Shown: in pieces, positions 22,013 to 35,900 of the stretch | Position numbering within the stretch: position 1 is the first letter of the stretch | How the letters are laid out: each line of letters starts with the position of its first letter | DNA from: Nereocystis luetkeana | Taxonomy: Eukaryota > Sar > Phaeophyceae > Laminariales > Laminariaceae | DNA length: 64,000 nucleotides | Direction of reading: 5' to 3' | Assembly: GCA_031213475.1 (NCBI GenBank) | Contig: JARUPZ010000013.1 | Coordinates: forward strand, 3,224,731 to 3,288,730 | The notes under the pieces: model-generated | Databases searched by the model: none | What the model was told of the DNA's origin: nothing | Seen by the model: only the letters and a program-made list of their open reading frames with translations | Position numbers and translations under genes: made by a program

Positions 22013-23700
22013 ATGAGCGAAAACGATTTCGCGGGAATCGATGCGGCGACCGCGGTAACTACCGCAGTGACCGCGGCAACCTTGGTAACCGATGAGGATC
22101 GACGCCGACACCGCCGCAACCAGTGCCTATCTGGCACCAACGACAACAGCAACCACCTCGATAATGACAGCGACGACAACGACAAGGACGCCAACATCAC
22201 CTTCAACGGCAATGTCAACGACAATGTCAACGACAATGTCAACGACAATGCCAACGACAATGTAAACGACAATAGCGACGACGCCAGCAACGACACAAAA
22301 AACGATGACGACAGCGTCAACAGCAACGAAGTCGGCGGTGGAGTCATCGCGCAACAGCGGCTGTCGGCGTCGTCGCCGTTTTCGTCGCCGCCGCCGCCGC
22401 CGAGCGTCCACGTCGGCATGCCACCCCCCGAGCCTCGCGCCGGTTCCGTCCAGCGGCTGCTGGAGAAAGAGGGGCACGACGCGCGAAACGTGGTTAGCTG
22501 GCTCGTCCCGAACCGCACGGGAGGCGGCGCCGGCAGTGGCAGCAGCGGCGGTGGAGGGGTGGCGGGGGCCGGAGGAGCGATGCTTGACGCGAGGGCGGCA
22601 GGTAGTGGGGGGCACGGTAGGGGGCAGAGGGGTGAACGACAGCAAAGGCGCGAGGGGTCGACCGAGCGAGACCACGGCAGGTGAGAGAAAATAAAGGAGA
22701 GGTGGAGGGGAAGGGGGTGGGGGTATACTCATTATCATGCATGGCCGTAGTCGTATGGGGGGGGGGGAGAGGTCGTTTATTTACTTCCGGGTCGTTTTTT
22801 ATGTGCTTGCTGTTTTTGGGCAGAAGTTGAAGGAGTGTTATTGGCACCGCCTTCTGATGTAATCTTCTGACACCGTCTTTAGACAGCCACCGCCTGTGGG
22901 ATGGTGTGCTTGATTCGTGTTTCGTGACGCAGCTGGTGCACTCGTAAGCACCAGCAAGTTTTTAGAGCGCTTGTATTGTTGTCGACGTTTCGCTGCGTGG
23001 GTCTTGCTCATTTGCTCATCAGGCGCGGCGAGCGCTGTTATCGTTACCTGTATACGCGATATTTTGCACGGTAGCTTGAAGCTTCAGCGCGCTCTTTGGC
23101 CGCGGAACGTACTACGGACGAGATTTATCCCCTTTTGAGATGCACCTACTTTTTGAGCACAGCTTGGAGGGAATTAGAGAGTAAGGTCAGCGCAGTCTTT
23201 ACCCAGATAACGTGTAGGTGAGACCCAAGCAGTTTCCTCCGTCGCAAGCCGTCTATTTCGGAGGGGTATGGTAGGGGTCTGGGCTAGTCTATCGCGGTCG
23301 CGATCCGGTGCAAGCGCAGCCTCAGCCTCGCCCCTGGCCAGGGTTGCTGCTGCCATGTTTTTTCTGCGCCGGAGCTGTATACAGTAGTTAACGGCGACCA
23401 TCGGACAACAAGGAGCCCGGCGGAACGCAGTGAAAGTCTTGCGATCGCTACACCGGTGACAAGTTTAACGATAATGTCTACGTGGTGTAGCTTGTTTGGT
23501 ACGCTGCTTTATGTCGCTTTTGCGCCCGTAAGTAGGGCGCCCAGCCGCGAGAGAGTTGTCGCTGCGGCTGCTGCTGCTGTGGCCGCCGTTGGTCTTGCGG
23601 TTGCAGTGTTCAAGTGATGGTTCGTTTCGACGCGTAAAAAGGGTCATAAGCACGCGGCGCCTCCCCCCTGCTTCCACCTCGACCGCGGCTACGGCTGTTG

Positions 23701-23732
<32 letters not shown>

Positions 23733-26232
23733 GTTGGTGTTGTTGATGATGTTGCTGGTGGTTGTAGTCGTGTTGTTGGTGTTGTCTCACAGATATATTT
23801 CGGCTCGTCGAGTAAAAATGCTAGAGCACCCCACGCCCCCCCCAAACCCCTCGTCTTGACCATTGCTGCCTCAGCGTCTGCCGACGGGTGCCGCCATTCG
23901 GCTCCAAGGAACGCCACCTCGAGTTGTATACCTGGTAGTACATACCCGCTAGGCTGCGCTTTCCGCTCGTCTGGGAGTAGTTCTCTGCTTCTTACACCTG
24001 CGCAGCTCGGCCGCCTGAGTTAGCCCAACGAACATATGTCTCGACAGCGGTGAGGAGACTCGAGAGGGAAAGCCGTGGCGGTGTAGCCGACGTCGTTGGT
24101 TGAACCACCCTGACGGTCCCGTGGTTTATATTTTACCCTTGAGATATGTTACCGTTTTCGTCTTCGTTTCGGGTTGGTAAGTTCCTTGGCGCGTGAATAT
24201 AGCCTTGAGGTCAGCACACACGTGCTTCAGCCCTTCTCAAGAGCGACCTAGTATAGCGTTGACTCGACATGCGCGCCCGCCTCGTTTGGTTTCTACTGCT
24301 GCCGTTGCTGCTGCGTTCGACAGGAGGAAGAGTCCGATGACGAGCCCGTTCAAGGGCTCGACCGGCAGCCTGTCTTCCAAAGGCACCTCCAGCTGGCCAG
24401 GGCGCAGCGTGAGTGGCAGCGACTCGACGGCGCATGGATTCAACCAACGCCTGTGGGGATACCTCTTTCGCAACGTTAACCGGTGAGGTTAATTGAGACA
24501 GTAGATGCAGCCAGCGACGATCGACCATTTTGTCATTATCTGTGCAGTAAGCGACGATCGATCATTTCGCCAACATCAGTGCAGTCGACGACGAGCGATC
24601 GTTGCGTCAAACTTCAGTTGCAGTGCAGCAGTGCCTGGTGAGAGGTAATAATACCAGCTGAGGCGGCCGACGCCGTTCGATCACGGCTGCGTCAAGCCTA
24701 GTTTACAGCTCAGCAGTAGTGTTGGTGTGAGAATTGAAAATGAAGAGCCGGCCATCGACGATCGGTCATGGTGCCAACATGATCAGCAGCAAAGGTAGCG
24801 AACCGCCATGGATCATGGCGCCGACATCACCTATCGTCTTTTTCAGGTGGATACGGGCGACACAGCAATCATAACGAAATATGGTGTGCAGACATACCGG
24901 AATACCTGATTTTTAGGTCCATCGTGGGTTCTGATTCTTGCTGCATTATCCCCTCCGTAACAGTTCAGTTAGTATTGGTGAGACGTGAAACGACAGAAGC
25001 AGCACAGGACAACCGATGGCGCTTGTTGCCAAAATGTGTCCGCCTGTGGTTGTAGCAGCCGTGGACCGCAGTACCCGTATAGACAGCGGGAACGAAACGC
25101 CTGAACGGTACCGGGGGTGCTTCTTTCCCACGACGCAGGGCCGTGGACGAGCTGTACTACCTGTGCGAGGCCGAGGGCAGCGCCACGCACTGCACGGAAG
25201 CGGCGGAACTGCTGGAAGGGTGAGAGCTGTCGCCCCTCGTCACTATTTACGTGGGAACATAGTAGTTATATTCAAATACGGGCTGTAAACATGGAGAGAT
25301 GTACGTTTGCTGGGTCTTATAGTGGATTTTCATTACTATAACCCTCCGTAATAGCTACGAGGTGCTGACGAGTTAGGTACCGACGGGCTTACGTGGTACG
25401 TGGTATATAGATATCGCCGTTGTACTTATCTCCGTGGGGAAACGCGCGCCGGTTCGGCCGGACCCCATGCGTCGTGCCTTGCGCGGCGGTGGTCGGTGAT
25501 GGTTGTGTAGACGAATCGCCTCAACAAAGGTGTCGAGCTTCTGCATGAGAAAGGGTGGTGGGGCAAGGGCAAGCGGGTGCTTCCGAGGTCGCTAGCCGCC
25601 TCTTCGATTGGCCGAGCTCGGCGGAAAGCGTCCGGCTGCAGCATATGGTTGTTGTGATTCGTCGTGATAACACGTTTTTTCCATGATCCGTAGAGCATGC
25701 TGTAATTTTGCCTCATGTACTTATTATCCTCTCTTCAAGCGCACCCACGTTTTTGGGAAGCAACACAATATACTCGGAAAATAGAGCTAGAAGATATGTT
25801 GCAGCGGTAGAAAGTGTTTCAAGGTAACACGCCGTCAATCCACGGCCGCGGTGCGGTCGACCAGGTCAAATTTGTTTTTCACTTTCGGCCGTTCGCCATG
25901 CTCGACAATGAACAAAAAACACACACACCCTTTATATACACTTATCCTCGTTACACCCAACATTGGAGTAAAATCAGAGGGAAGTCGTGCAGGAACCCTC
26001 CTAAGAACCAAACCCGTAAAAGGCACGGACCGAGCGCGGTGAAAATCCCATCGTGTGCGGCAGGTGCGGACGAGATTTCGCGAAGCTTGTCGAGCGCATC
26101 GCGGATCAGAGGCGCTTCGAGGACGAGCAACGCGCTGCCCGGGCGGCGGAAAAGGCGTACGATGAGGGCGGGGCGGGGGGAGACTCCGCGGCGGAGGCTG
26201 GCAATCGCAAGCCGAAGGGGCTTGTGTGGGAG
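22013..26232 (+). CDS. SCAPER: SCAPER N-terminal domain exons 1-4
   Basis: Exon 1 encodes an Asp/Asn-rich leader with six copies of a 12-nt unit (22203-22274, repeating NVND), then VQRLLEKEGHDARNVVSWLV, the counterpart of the animal RRIVAEEGRTARNLIAWSVP. Exon 2 gives RLWGYLFRNVNR, exon 3 AVDELYYLCEAEGSATHCTE, and exon 4 CGRDFAKLVERIADQRRFED and PKGLVWE. These match the animal RYWAFLFDNLRRAVDEIYV, the RDFKALIDWIQLQEK helix and LAWEV. The start at 22013 (ATGAGC) is chosen as the first ATG after the CT-rich leader. In-frame ATGs further upstream (to 21584) and at 22418 are alternatives; 22418 would drop the Asn/Asp leader. Confidence 0.85.
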
Positions 26233-29200
26233 GTGCGTAGTCCGCGAGGCGTCAAGCGCGACGCGTCGAACGCAAGGCGTCCAGTGCTATGCGTGAAGAG
26301 CGATACGTCAACCGCGATGTGTCAAAGGCGCGACGCGAAAAGCGTGGGGCGCGAAGTGCTATTTCGTGGAGCGTTACTCGTGCAGCGTTACTCGTGCAGC
26401 GCGCTTCGTTTGAAATGTACGCACGAGTACTAATTTGTTTTTTGTTTGTTCCATGGTAGTCGTCAGCTGGGGTGAGGACATGGCAAGTCGGTACTACAGT
26501 AGGGAACGCTCTGTTTTTTTCGAGCAAGCATACCTTCCCTTTTTATATTTAGCTTTGCTGAGAAGGTTTCGTGTTCACGCGATGGAATCAATCCTACGTT
26601 GCCGCCGCTGGGGGTTCCAAACCCTCACGTCTGAGATACGTTCTCTTGCGATGCAGCATGGCGAAGGCCAATGACCTTGTTCTATAGACCTCGCGTTGCT
26701 CGTAAACAGGGGGCCTTTCATATCTACCCGGTAAATCGGCCGCCCGCGATTCCGAAAAGCCTAGGTACGATTTTCTCAATATATACTAATAATACGGAAG
26801 GGGGTATGCTCAACAAAGGCAATCAGGAGCCCCACCATGTACCCAAAAACCATGTATCCCCCTATGTCGACACACCCTATTTTGGTTCTGACTACTGTAG
26901 ACACCATACGTGTTTGGTGCTGATTGCTATGTTCCCCCGTAGTATTAACGCTTCGCGATGGCGTGGTGTGGCCTATTGCGGCGTGTTCCGTTTCTGCAGG
27001 TGCGCAAGACCACGTCCGCGTCGAGCACGAGCGTAATGGTGAAAAACGCCATCGAGCGCATGGAGAGCCACGCTTCCCCGCAGGAGTCCAACCCGGGGGT
27101 GGGGGGGCGCATTCGCGCTGTCACACCCTCATCTGCCGCCACCGCCCCCGCCACCGTGGTCGCCGAGGCAGCATCCACGCCGCCCCCCCTCGTCGGTCGA
27201 AGCCGTAACGGTACCGCAACCTCAATCTTCCCGCCCGACTCCTCGGAGTCGCCGGAATCTCCATCGGCTGGGAGTCACGACGAACTTGGTGCGGCGACGG
27301 CGTTGGGCGTGTCTAACGGAGGTCATGGGCAGCGACGACGGGAACGGGCGCGCGAGGAGCGCTCGCTTTCCGACGCGGCTGCCACTTCTTCGCTCGAGTG
27401 TCTAGCGGGCTGCGCCGCGGCGGGTGGGGGCGGGAAGGGTAGCGGGGGTACGCCTGCCTTGAGCAAGGCGGCGGTGGCGGCGACGGGGAGGGTATTGCGT
27501 TCGCCCGCGTCTGGGGCACCTTCTAAGGCAAGGGGGTCTTGTACAAGCGGGAGGGGCGTTCCTCCAGAGGGATTCAGTGCCGTGTACGATGAAGAGGAAC
27601 AACGCCGCGTTGTGCCTGGCCGAGGAGGCGGAGAAGGAGGAAGAGAAGGAGGGGCGGTCAGCGAGGGTAGCGGGGTCGTTGCGGAGGAGGAAAAAGGCCA
27701 GGCCGAAGACGCAGCAAAAAGAGGAAAAGCTGGTGGGCGCGAACCGCCGATTGGGGTTGTAGACGAGTCCCGCCATGATGGGCCAGAAGCCAATCAACGC
27801 GAGAGTAATATTGTTCCTCCCGCCTTTGCTGGCTCCCCTAGCAGCGGACGAGGCCCCCACCCCGAAACCGCTGCAATCGCTGGAGCCAGGGCGGCGGAAC
27901 CTTACGCTACGGGTGCCACCGACTGTGCAACCGCAGGGGCACTAGGTTTGCCAGCGGCTCCTTATCAAGTCCCGGCGTGCCGGAGAACCTCTCGGCTGAA
28001 CCCTCAAGCTGCGCCGTTTACGTTCAACCCTGGGGCAGGCTCCGATCTGGCAGCGTCTGCCTCGTCTGCTCCTGCTCTCCTCGGTGTGGAAACTGTAAAA
28101 CCTGCCGGGGATAAACCTTTCGCTCCCGGCGCTAGGGGTGCGCCAGCGGTGCCCGTACCGGCTGCACCTGCGGCAACTGTACCTTCACCACCTTCCGCTC
28201 GGACGGGCTCATCTTCCGCGTGCTCACCTTCGCCGGTGCCGCCTGCTTGCGGCGGCGGCGGCAGCGGCAGCGGCGGCGATAAAAAGGAGGACAGCGACAA
28301 CAGGGAGAGGGGAGACGAGGCCACGGGAGAAGCAGTCTCTGCTCCCGGGGAAGACCGCACCGCGCCGCGGTCACCATCGTCTGGCGCTCCCGCGGTCACT
28401 AGACGGCCGCCTGAGGACAGCGTTGTGTCCAAGAGGGAGGTGGTCGCGAGAGGGCGCGAACCTTTGGATGGCGGGCTCGCGGCAGCGCCCTTATTGGCCG
28501 GTGCAAGCGGTGCTGTTATTGGTGGTTGTGTGGATGTTGGCGGTGGGGGTGGAAAAGCGGGTGGTGGTGGTGGCAGTAAGGGCGGTAGTAGAGGGGGTTG
28601 CGGTTGTGGTGGTGGTGGTGGTGGTGGAGGTGGCGGTAGTAGTGGTGGTGGTGGTGGTGGTGGTGGTGTTAAAGGCGGTCGGGCGGTGAAGGCGAAGAAG
28701 TCGGAAGAGCTCAAGAGTCATGACTCGGATAAGGCGCTTAGAGCAACATCCGCGCACTTGCCGGTGAGAGAGACTGAGCCCATCTAAACGTTTCTATCGC
28801 TTGCCATCGCAACCGCTCTATACGTGCGATCGGCGGTCGAACCGAAAATCGACTCATGTGCCTGGAATTGAAGGTTATTGCGCATGACACTTACACCCCC
28901 GTCCCCCGTTGACACATCGCCGTTTTTCGCCCATTCGATTATATTTGCTCCGACATACGGAGGCGTAGCCATAAAAGGATACCTGGTAGTGGGTGTTCCT
29001 TGCCTCGGCCGCTTGGGGTTGCGGCGCCACCGTCGTCCTTGCCGCGACACGTGTGTTAACTGCACCCCTTTCGCCGACTCTCCAACCCGTTGTCCCTCAT
29101 GTGCCGCAAGCCCGACAGCAAGTGGTCTAAACGCCCGAGGCTCACGCAGGATAAACCTCAGGAAGGCAAAGCTTCCGACGGGCCTGGTAACCCCGCACCC

Positions 29201-29868
29201 CTCCCCGGAAGGCTCGCCTCCTCCTCCGCGAACGACCTGGGTCGGTCCCCGCGGACGAGGGAAGGGGCTTGCCGGAACAACCGCGTGCTCCCGCTGACAC
29301 CGGGCGGACGTGCCGTCGCGACGGGGAAGGGGGACAGAGCGAGCGCTGGCAAGGACTCGTCGTCGCCGCGATCGCGCGAGGTTAAGGCCAAGGCCTCCGA
29401 AAAACGCGCGGCGGCGGACGATTGTTTTGCTGTGGTCGGAGGGCGACGGAGAAGTGGGCAGCGGCTTCCCCCCTCGGCCGGCAGCTTGTGCGCAGCAGAG
29501 CGTGGCCCCAAGGGAAAGACCGGCGTAAACGCCTCCGGGCACGCCAGAGATCGCCCGGGCAGAGGCGCTCCTTCTCCTCGCCGGAAGGGTGGCCGCGGGG
29601 GCCTGGGGGGGGGGGGGACGGGTGGTGAGCGGAGTGGGCATCGGGGCGGGGTGGAGTGTACCGCATTGGACGGCGCGAAGAGTCAGCAGAGCGGCGGAAA
29701 CTGGGGTGAACCGGACGACGATGCGGGAACGGAGAACGATTGCGAGGACCCCGACACCGCGTATGTTGACGCGATGGAACAGATTTGGGCCGAGGCAGAG
29801 GCTTGGGTGGACGCGGAAGCTCAGGTATGTGGCACGCGGGTTCGCTTCGGAAGGCGGGCGCTGGGTCG

Positions 29869-29901
<33 letters not shown>

Positions 29902-29903
29902 GT

Positions 29904-29959
<56 letters not shown>

Positions 29960-32900
29960 GTGCAGTTCGTCCCGCTTCGACTCCCTTTGCAAGGGAGGAG
30001 GCCGAGGTGAAGTTGCTCGCATCCGGAATAGGTTGCCTTTTGCAGTCGGACGTGCGTCTTGCTTGAGGGGATGGACGATGGTCCATGCGTAAATTACGGC
30101 GTTGTCCTCGTATCATTCCCACCGCCCCCGTCCCCGTCGTTGAGGGATTATGCGATTCAACCATTGTGTCCTTCGAGTTCGGAGGCTGCGCCCTCGCGCG
30201 GGACACGCTCGAAACGTCGCGAGCGTATATCTTATCATCGATTCAGTTTTCTGCCACCCCCCGCGGTTGTCGCCTCTCGGAGGCGGTTGTTCGTTTTTGT
30301 GTGGTGTGCGGCAGAAGGCCGCGTGCGTTTTTTTTTCGGCGCATTCCAACTACATGGCGTGCGAGATACGTGAACTCGTTGGTGTTAGCGAGCTGCCGAA
30401 TGAGGGTTGAACATTGCGCCTCGATTAGGGAATGAAGTGGTGTCGCGCGAATTCCGCGTGTTCAAAAACGATGCGCTGCTGCTTAATATACACGGGGCGC
30501 GTCAAGAGAGTGGCTTCGGGAATGTCGCTTGTACACCGCTTATTTCTCACGTTTTCTTTCTTAATTTTTTATCCACGATTGCAGCCCCATGCGTCGTTGT
30601 GTAGGTGAGTTAACTGTAGGCGCTCGACGTCTAGTGTACGTGGTGTCCAGCATCGAGTGTGCGGCGTCCGATTCACAGCGATGGCGGCACTTTGACACAA
30701 TCCCCCCGAAAAGCGTTTACACTTGGAAACCCCCTCTTGGTGCAGGCGGAAGAAGAAGCGTGGGCCCGACTCCCGACAGACCTCCCGTGTCCCTCCGAAT
30801 CGGAGGGGGTTTTATCGGACATCGACGAGGCACGCTTACCGAACGCGGGGACGGGGTTTGCTGCGCGGGGTGCGGATGGAAGAGGTTCCCCGTCAGGTGG
30901 AGAAAACGCGCTCCACTCTGACTTGGAGATAGAGATACCTGTTGTCGGAGAACTTGGCGTGGGGGACGGGGACGAGGTCTTCGCAGAAGAGGAGGACGGA
31001 GAGGCGTTAGTTGGACGGGTGGAGATGCTGGGGCCGGAGGGTGAAGGTGGGAGGGGGGAGGGGGTCGTGCGTTCGTGTCATGCATGGCCGTAGTCGTATG
31101 ACCGTAGACCCTCGCATCCCTACTATGCCGGGACTGAGCACGTCGGGTTCCCACCGTTGCTTACACCAAACGCGAAGCGAAGCATGAGGTGTTTGGAGGA
31201 GCTAGGGTGGGGGGGGGTGTACTCGATAGGAGAGATGTACTCGATCTCATGCATGGCCGTAGTCGTATGACCATAGACCCTCGCATCCCTACAATGCCGG
31301 GACGGAGCATGTCGGGTTTTCACCGACCAGGCAGACATTGCTTGCACCAAGCGCGAAGCGCCGTGAGGTGTCTGGCGAGTCGCATGAAGGGTGAGCTGCA
31401 TCCTACTAAGAACCGCTTGTGAGGCGGACTTGCATATGGACGACAGTTTCAATGAGTTGATTTTATTTCCGGTGTAGGCATTTCCAGAGACAGCAATGGG
31501 ACTACTATGTAACTGCCTCTTGGGTGCCTTACCTTGAACACTACGTGATACGATCTTTCCCACTTGTGCGGAGTAAAGGTTATTTACCTCGCACAAGTGA
31601 TCTAACTCGACAACCAGCTGTGGGCGACCGCCAAAAAAAAAAAAAAAAAACGGTACCCCGGTTGTCTAGCTCACGTAGTGAGCGGCATGCTTTACAGTGT
31701 CGTTGCCAACCGACGCCAACCCAACCTATATAAAATAGGGTGGGGGGGGGGGGGGGGGGTGTACTCGATGGGAGAGACGTACTCGATCTCATGCATGCCC
31801 GTAGTCTTATGACCATAGACCCTCGCATCCCTACAATGTCGGGACGGAGCATGTCGGGTTTTCATCGACCAGGGGGTGGGGGGGGGGGTTGGACGGGTGG
31901 GGCAAGTGTGTGGCCTCACTTGTGTGTTGCAATTTAGAATAGCCGTATCACATGTCCAGGTTATGGAGGCAACGGGGAGTGAGGATGTGGGGCAAGTCTA
32001 TAGGCTCGTTTTTACTAACAATTCGGAGTAGCCGGTATGTTTTCCCTGTTTCGAATTTGCGGAGGCATCGGGTGCGGTGGGTCCGTGCGGTGCGCGTCAC
32101 AGGTAGGTAGATTGTATAAGGGGCATTTTTCACTGGGCCTCGTAGCCTGCGAGTGCTGTCTCGTGCCTTTTGCTTAGTTTTCGAGTCGCAACGGGCCTAC
32201 GTACAGGATCCATTGCTGTTTGTTGTTGTTCTCACATGAACTCATGTCCAAAAATATCGAGTCCGTGGTCACAGGAAAGGCTCCATAGCCCAGGGAAAAA
32301 ATATAGCCAAATAAAATACAGCCAGATACACATCATGGCTGATTTTGTTGTTCCAACGTTTCTCGCTTTCGGACGTGCGGTATGCAATAGGCCGGTTATA
32401 TATAGGGTGGGCAGGTAGAACAAAACCTCCCTCATTTTTGGCGAATCACCGGACATTGTGCACTCGGGCTGTGGAAAGTTGGAGTACGACCGTCTGGGTA
32501 GATGTAGATACGCGAGCGAAAAATGCCTCATTATTGCTCCCCTCGCCCCCCCCCGGCCCTGCCCCCCCCCCCGCCCTTGCCCTTGCCCCCGTGCTGACTG
32601 TTTTCCTCACCTCATGCCTCATGTGTTTATTTGCTTGTGCGTTTCAGGGGTGGACGGGGGTTCGATAGATTCTTGGTACCGCGCGGGCGGCCTCCGCACA
32701 TCGGACTACGAGGAAGACGAAGACGACGACGACGACGAGGAGGAAGAGGAAGAGGTGACGCCCCCTCACGGTTAGGGTACGTAGCAGGGCACCAATTGGC
32801 TGTTGCGCTTTTGCGCTGGCGCTGTTGCACTGGCGCAACAATTCGGTTGGTATGGGGGTTTCCCGCAACACTCGCCGGAGGCGATGTGCGGCTTGCCTCA

Positions 32901-35900
32901 ACACGGCTTTTGGCGTCGCAACTTCCTGCCGCCGCAGGCGGCGTTATCTGTTGTGGCGTGCAATTTGCGGAAGGCGGGAACAAAAAAGGGTCCTGTTTTG
33001 TCTTCGCCGTAGACAAATCATGTTTTGCTACGCATTGGTAGCTCCACTCTATACCATCCCCCAAGCAACCAACTTTGAGCACAATGGTAAGCTGGGCCCG
33101 ATACACAGTCCAGAGTAATCACCACCAATCATAGGCACCTAAAAGTACATATTCCAGTAAATTTACCAAGCATACTTGGTCCTGATCACTATGTTCCCTT
33201 GTAGTCGTAGATACGTAGCGGATGCCACGGTGAGCTATGTACGCAGGCAGCTATAACTATGTACACAACGACAGCAACACAGCAGTAGTAACCACATCGC
33301 CAACGACAAGAGCGACCAATGATAGCAACAACACCACCAGCAGCAACGGCATCGACAACAACGACGATGGCTGGTCAGCAATGGCGGGACGTATTGCCTG
33401 GTTGTCGTCGCAGACGTATGTATAATAGGTTGAGATATCTCTTGCGGCAGATACAACCAGTACCCTATCATCATAGCTCCCTCCCACCCAACCTCCCATG
33501 CCCCCCCCCCCCCCCCCCCCCCCCCAAATGTAGGTTGGGTTGGCGTCGGTTAGCAACGACGCTGTAAAACATGCCGCTCAATACGCGAGCTAGGCAACCA
33601 GGGTACCGTTTTTGGTTTTTGGCGGTCGGTGACAGCTGGCGATCGAGTTATAAATCATTTATGCGGGGTGTCGAATATTTAGTCCGCGCAAGGGGAATGA
33701 TCACACCACGTAGTATTTATGGTAAGGTACTCACAAGGCAGTTACGAATTACAGTGGATCATTTGTGCGGGGTGGAGAACATTAACTCCGCAGAAGGGGA
33801 ATGGTCCCATCACGTAGTGTGTATATGGTAAGGCACCCACGAGGCAGTTACATAGTACCCCCATTACTGTGTCTGGAAGCGGCCACACCGGAAAATAAAT
33901 CAACTCCTTGAAACTGTCATACATGTGCAAATCCGCTTCCCAAGCGGTTGCTAGTATCAATAGGATGCAGCCCACCCTTCATGCGACCCGCCGAACACTT
34001 CACGGCGCTTCGCTCTTGGCACAAGCAATGTCTGCCTGGTCGGTGAAAACCCGACGTGCTCCGTCTCGGCATTATAGGGATCCGAGGGTCGATGGTCATA
34101 CGCCTACGGCCATGCATGATATGGAGTACACCCCCCCCCCCCTTCCGGTGCTCCGCCGCGAAAGGAATGCGTGGTCAATGGCCAATGCCTAAGGCCAGTG
34201 ACAATAAATACACCCCTTCTGAGTATCCCCCCCCCCCCCCCCCTCCCATTCTTCCCCTCCCGCCTTCGCGAAACCCTAGGCTGGAAAGAAGTCTTGTTCT
34301 CCCGGGCAAGGTAATTCGCGGGGGCGGGATCCAACTCGTCGTCGTTGGCCCTCCTGCAAGTCCTCGGAATCTCCCGCCACTGGCCTTGTCCGCAAAGGTT
34401 CGCCGGGGAACGGTAACCCCCTTCCGTCCGAGAGCGACAGCGCCATGTCATACTTCGGGAACGAGCGCGGCTCGCACGACACGTTCGACGAAGGTGATGC
34501 CGGCCGGGTTCCGCTGCCTTTTCGGAGTCGTGCTTGCTGCTGCTTGTAGGAGAGGGGTGTACGTGTACGTCGTACCATGTGCGGATGCTCCCCTGGTATT
34601 TGCTTGGGTTGAATGAAGGTGCTGTGCGACGGTATACCCGCAGCCCGTACCGTGACACGGTGCCCGCTCCTTCCGATCGGTACTGGTGCTGAGATGCATG
34701 TATTTGCTCTGTGCTTGTTTTTTTCGTCCATATGGACGTGTTTTTTTTTTTTTCGTTGGCCCGTTTTGTGTAGATACCTCGGGGCTAAATTTTCGGGAAA
34801 AAGGGCCAATGTGAGAATAACACCCACCGCCATCAGAGGGGATATTTTTCCGGCCCGAATATCTGTGACTGACGGAGTGGGATGCCTTGACGGAGGGGCA
34901 ACCCGGTGCTTTTTTTCCTGGCCGTCGGGACTCTGCTCTTCGGGTTGTGCTAACATTTTTCTCTCAAAATATTGTTTTTGCGCGAGGTATGTAAGTGGAG
35001 CTCGTCAAGGTGTGGAATTGCAATAGGAACTTTTTTTTTTTGTTACTTTTTCCATCTCGTTTATTTTATTTTTCGTCGCCCTTCGTTTCTGTGCACGGCT
35101 CCCACCCGGCAGCATGAGCTAGATCATACAGATCATACATATAAGGAATGTATGATCTATCTACCTGAAATATCTTGATATTGAACTGTGGGAATCGATG
35201 ATCTATACGAGGAGTGTAACGCTCACTATTGTAGGAGCAAGGTATCGAGGTAGTCAATCGAGGTACGGTAGTGAGCCCGGGAGGGCGACCCTCCTCTCGC
35301 GTATTGTACCCTTGGCTGGCCGGGACCACACCCTTCCCCCTCCCCCCCCCCCTCCCCCCCCAAACACACACGTGCATTATGTCGTAAGCAAGGTTCAGTT
35401 GAAGGTCGTTTTAGTTTTTCGCGCGGCTCTGATACACCGCCCACCTCCATCCATCCCCGCTCTTTGGCCGCCCGTATTTTGTTTTCCGTTCGCTGGCCAG
35501 GTGGGGTGATTTTCTCACACCACGAGCTTCAGAAGAAGCTGTCTTCGCCGCAAAGGAAGCCTCAGAGGAAAATCTTGACCCCTGCCGAGGCGAAGCTTCG
35601 CCAAGAAAGGTGTGCGACTTGCGACGGGTGAAGGGACGGGGGCGGGTGTACTCATGTCGTGCATGGTCGTAGTCGCATGGGAAGGGGGCGGGGGGGGGCG
35701 AGGGGGGCGGGGGCGGCGTATGCGTTTGTTGTTTTTCCATAGTCATTTGACCATTTGCTCACGCATCCCTCTGGAGAGACTGCACCGTTGCTGCTCCTAA
35801 TAGAGACTACCTCCTAACATTTTGGGGTCCATCGTGGTTTTTCCATATGTTACATGGAATAAAATGCTGCTCTTGTCCCTTTATCGTTTTTCGCCGTCTG

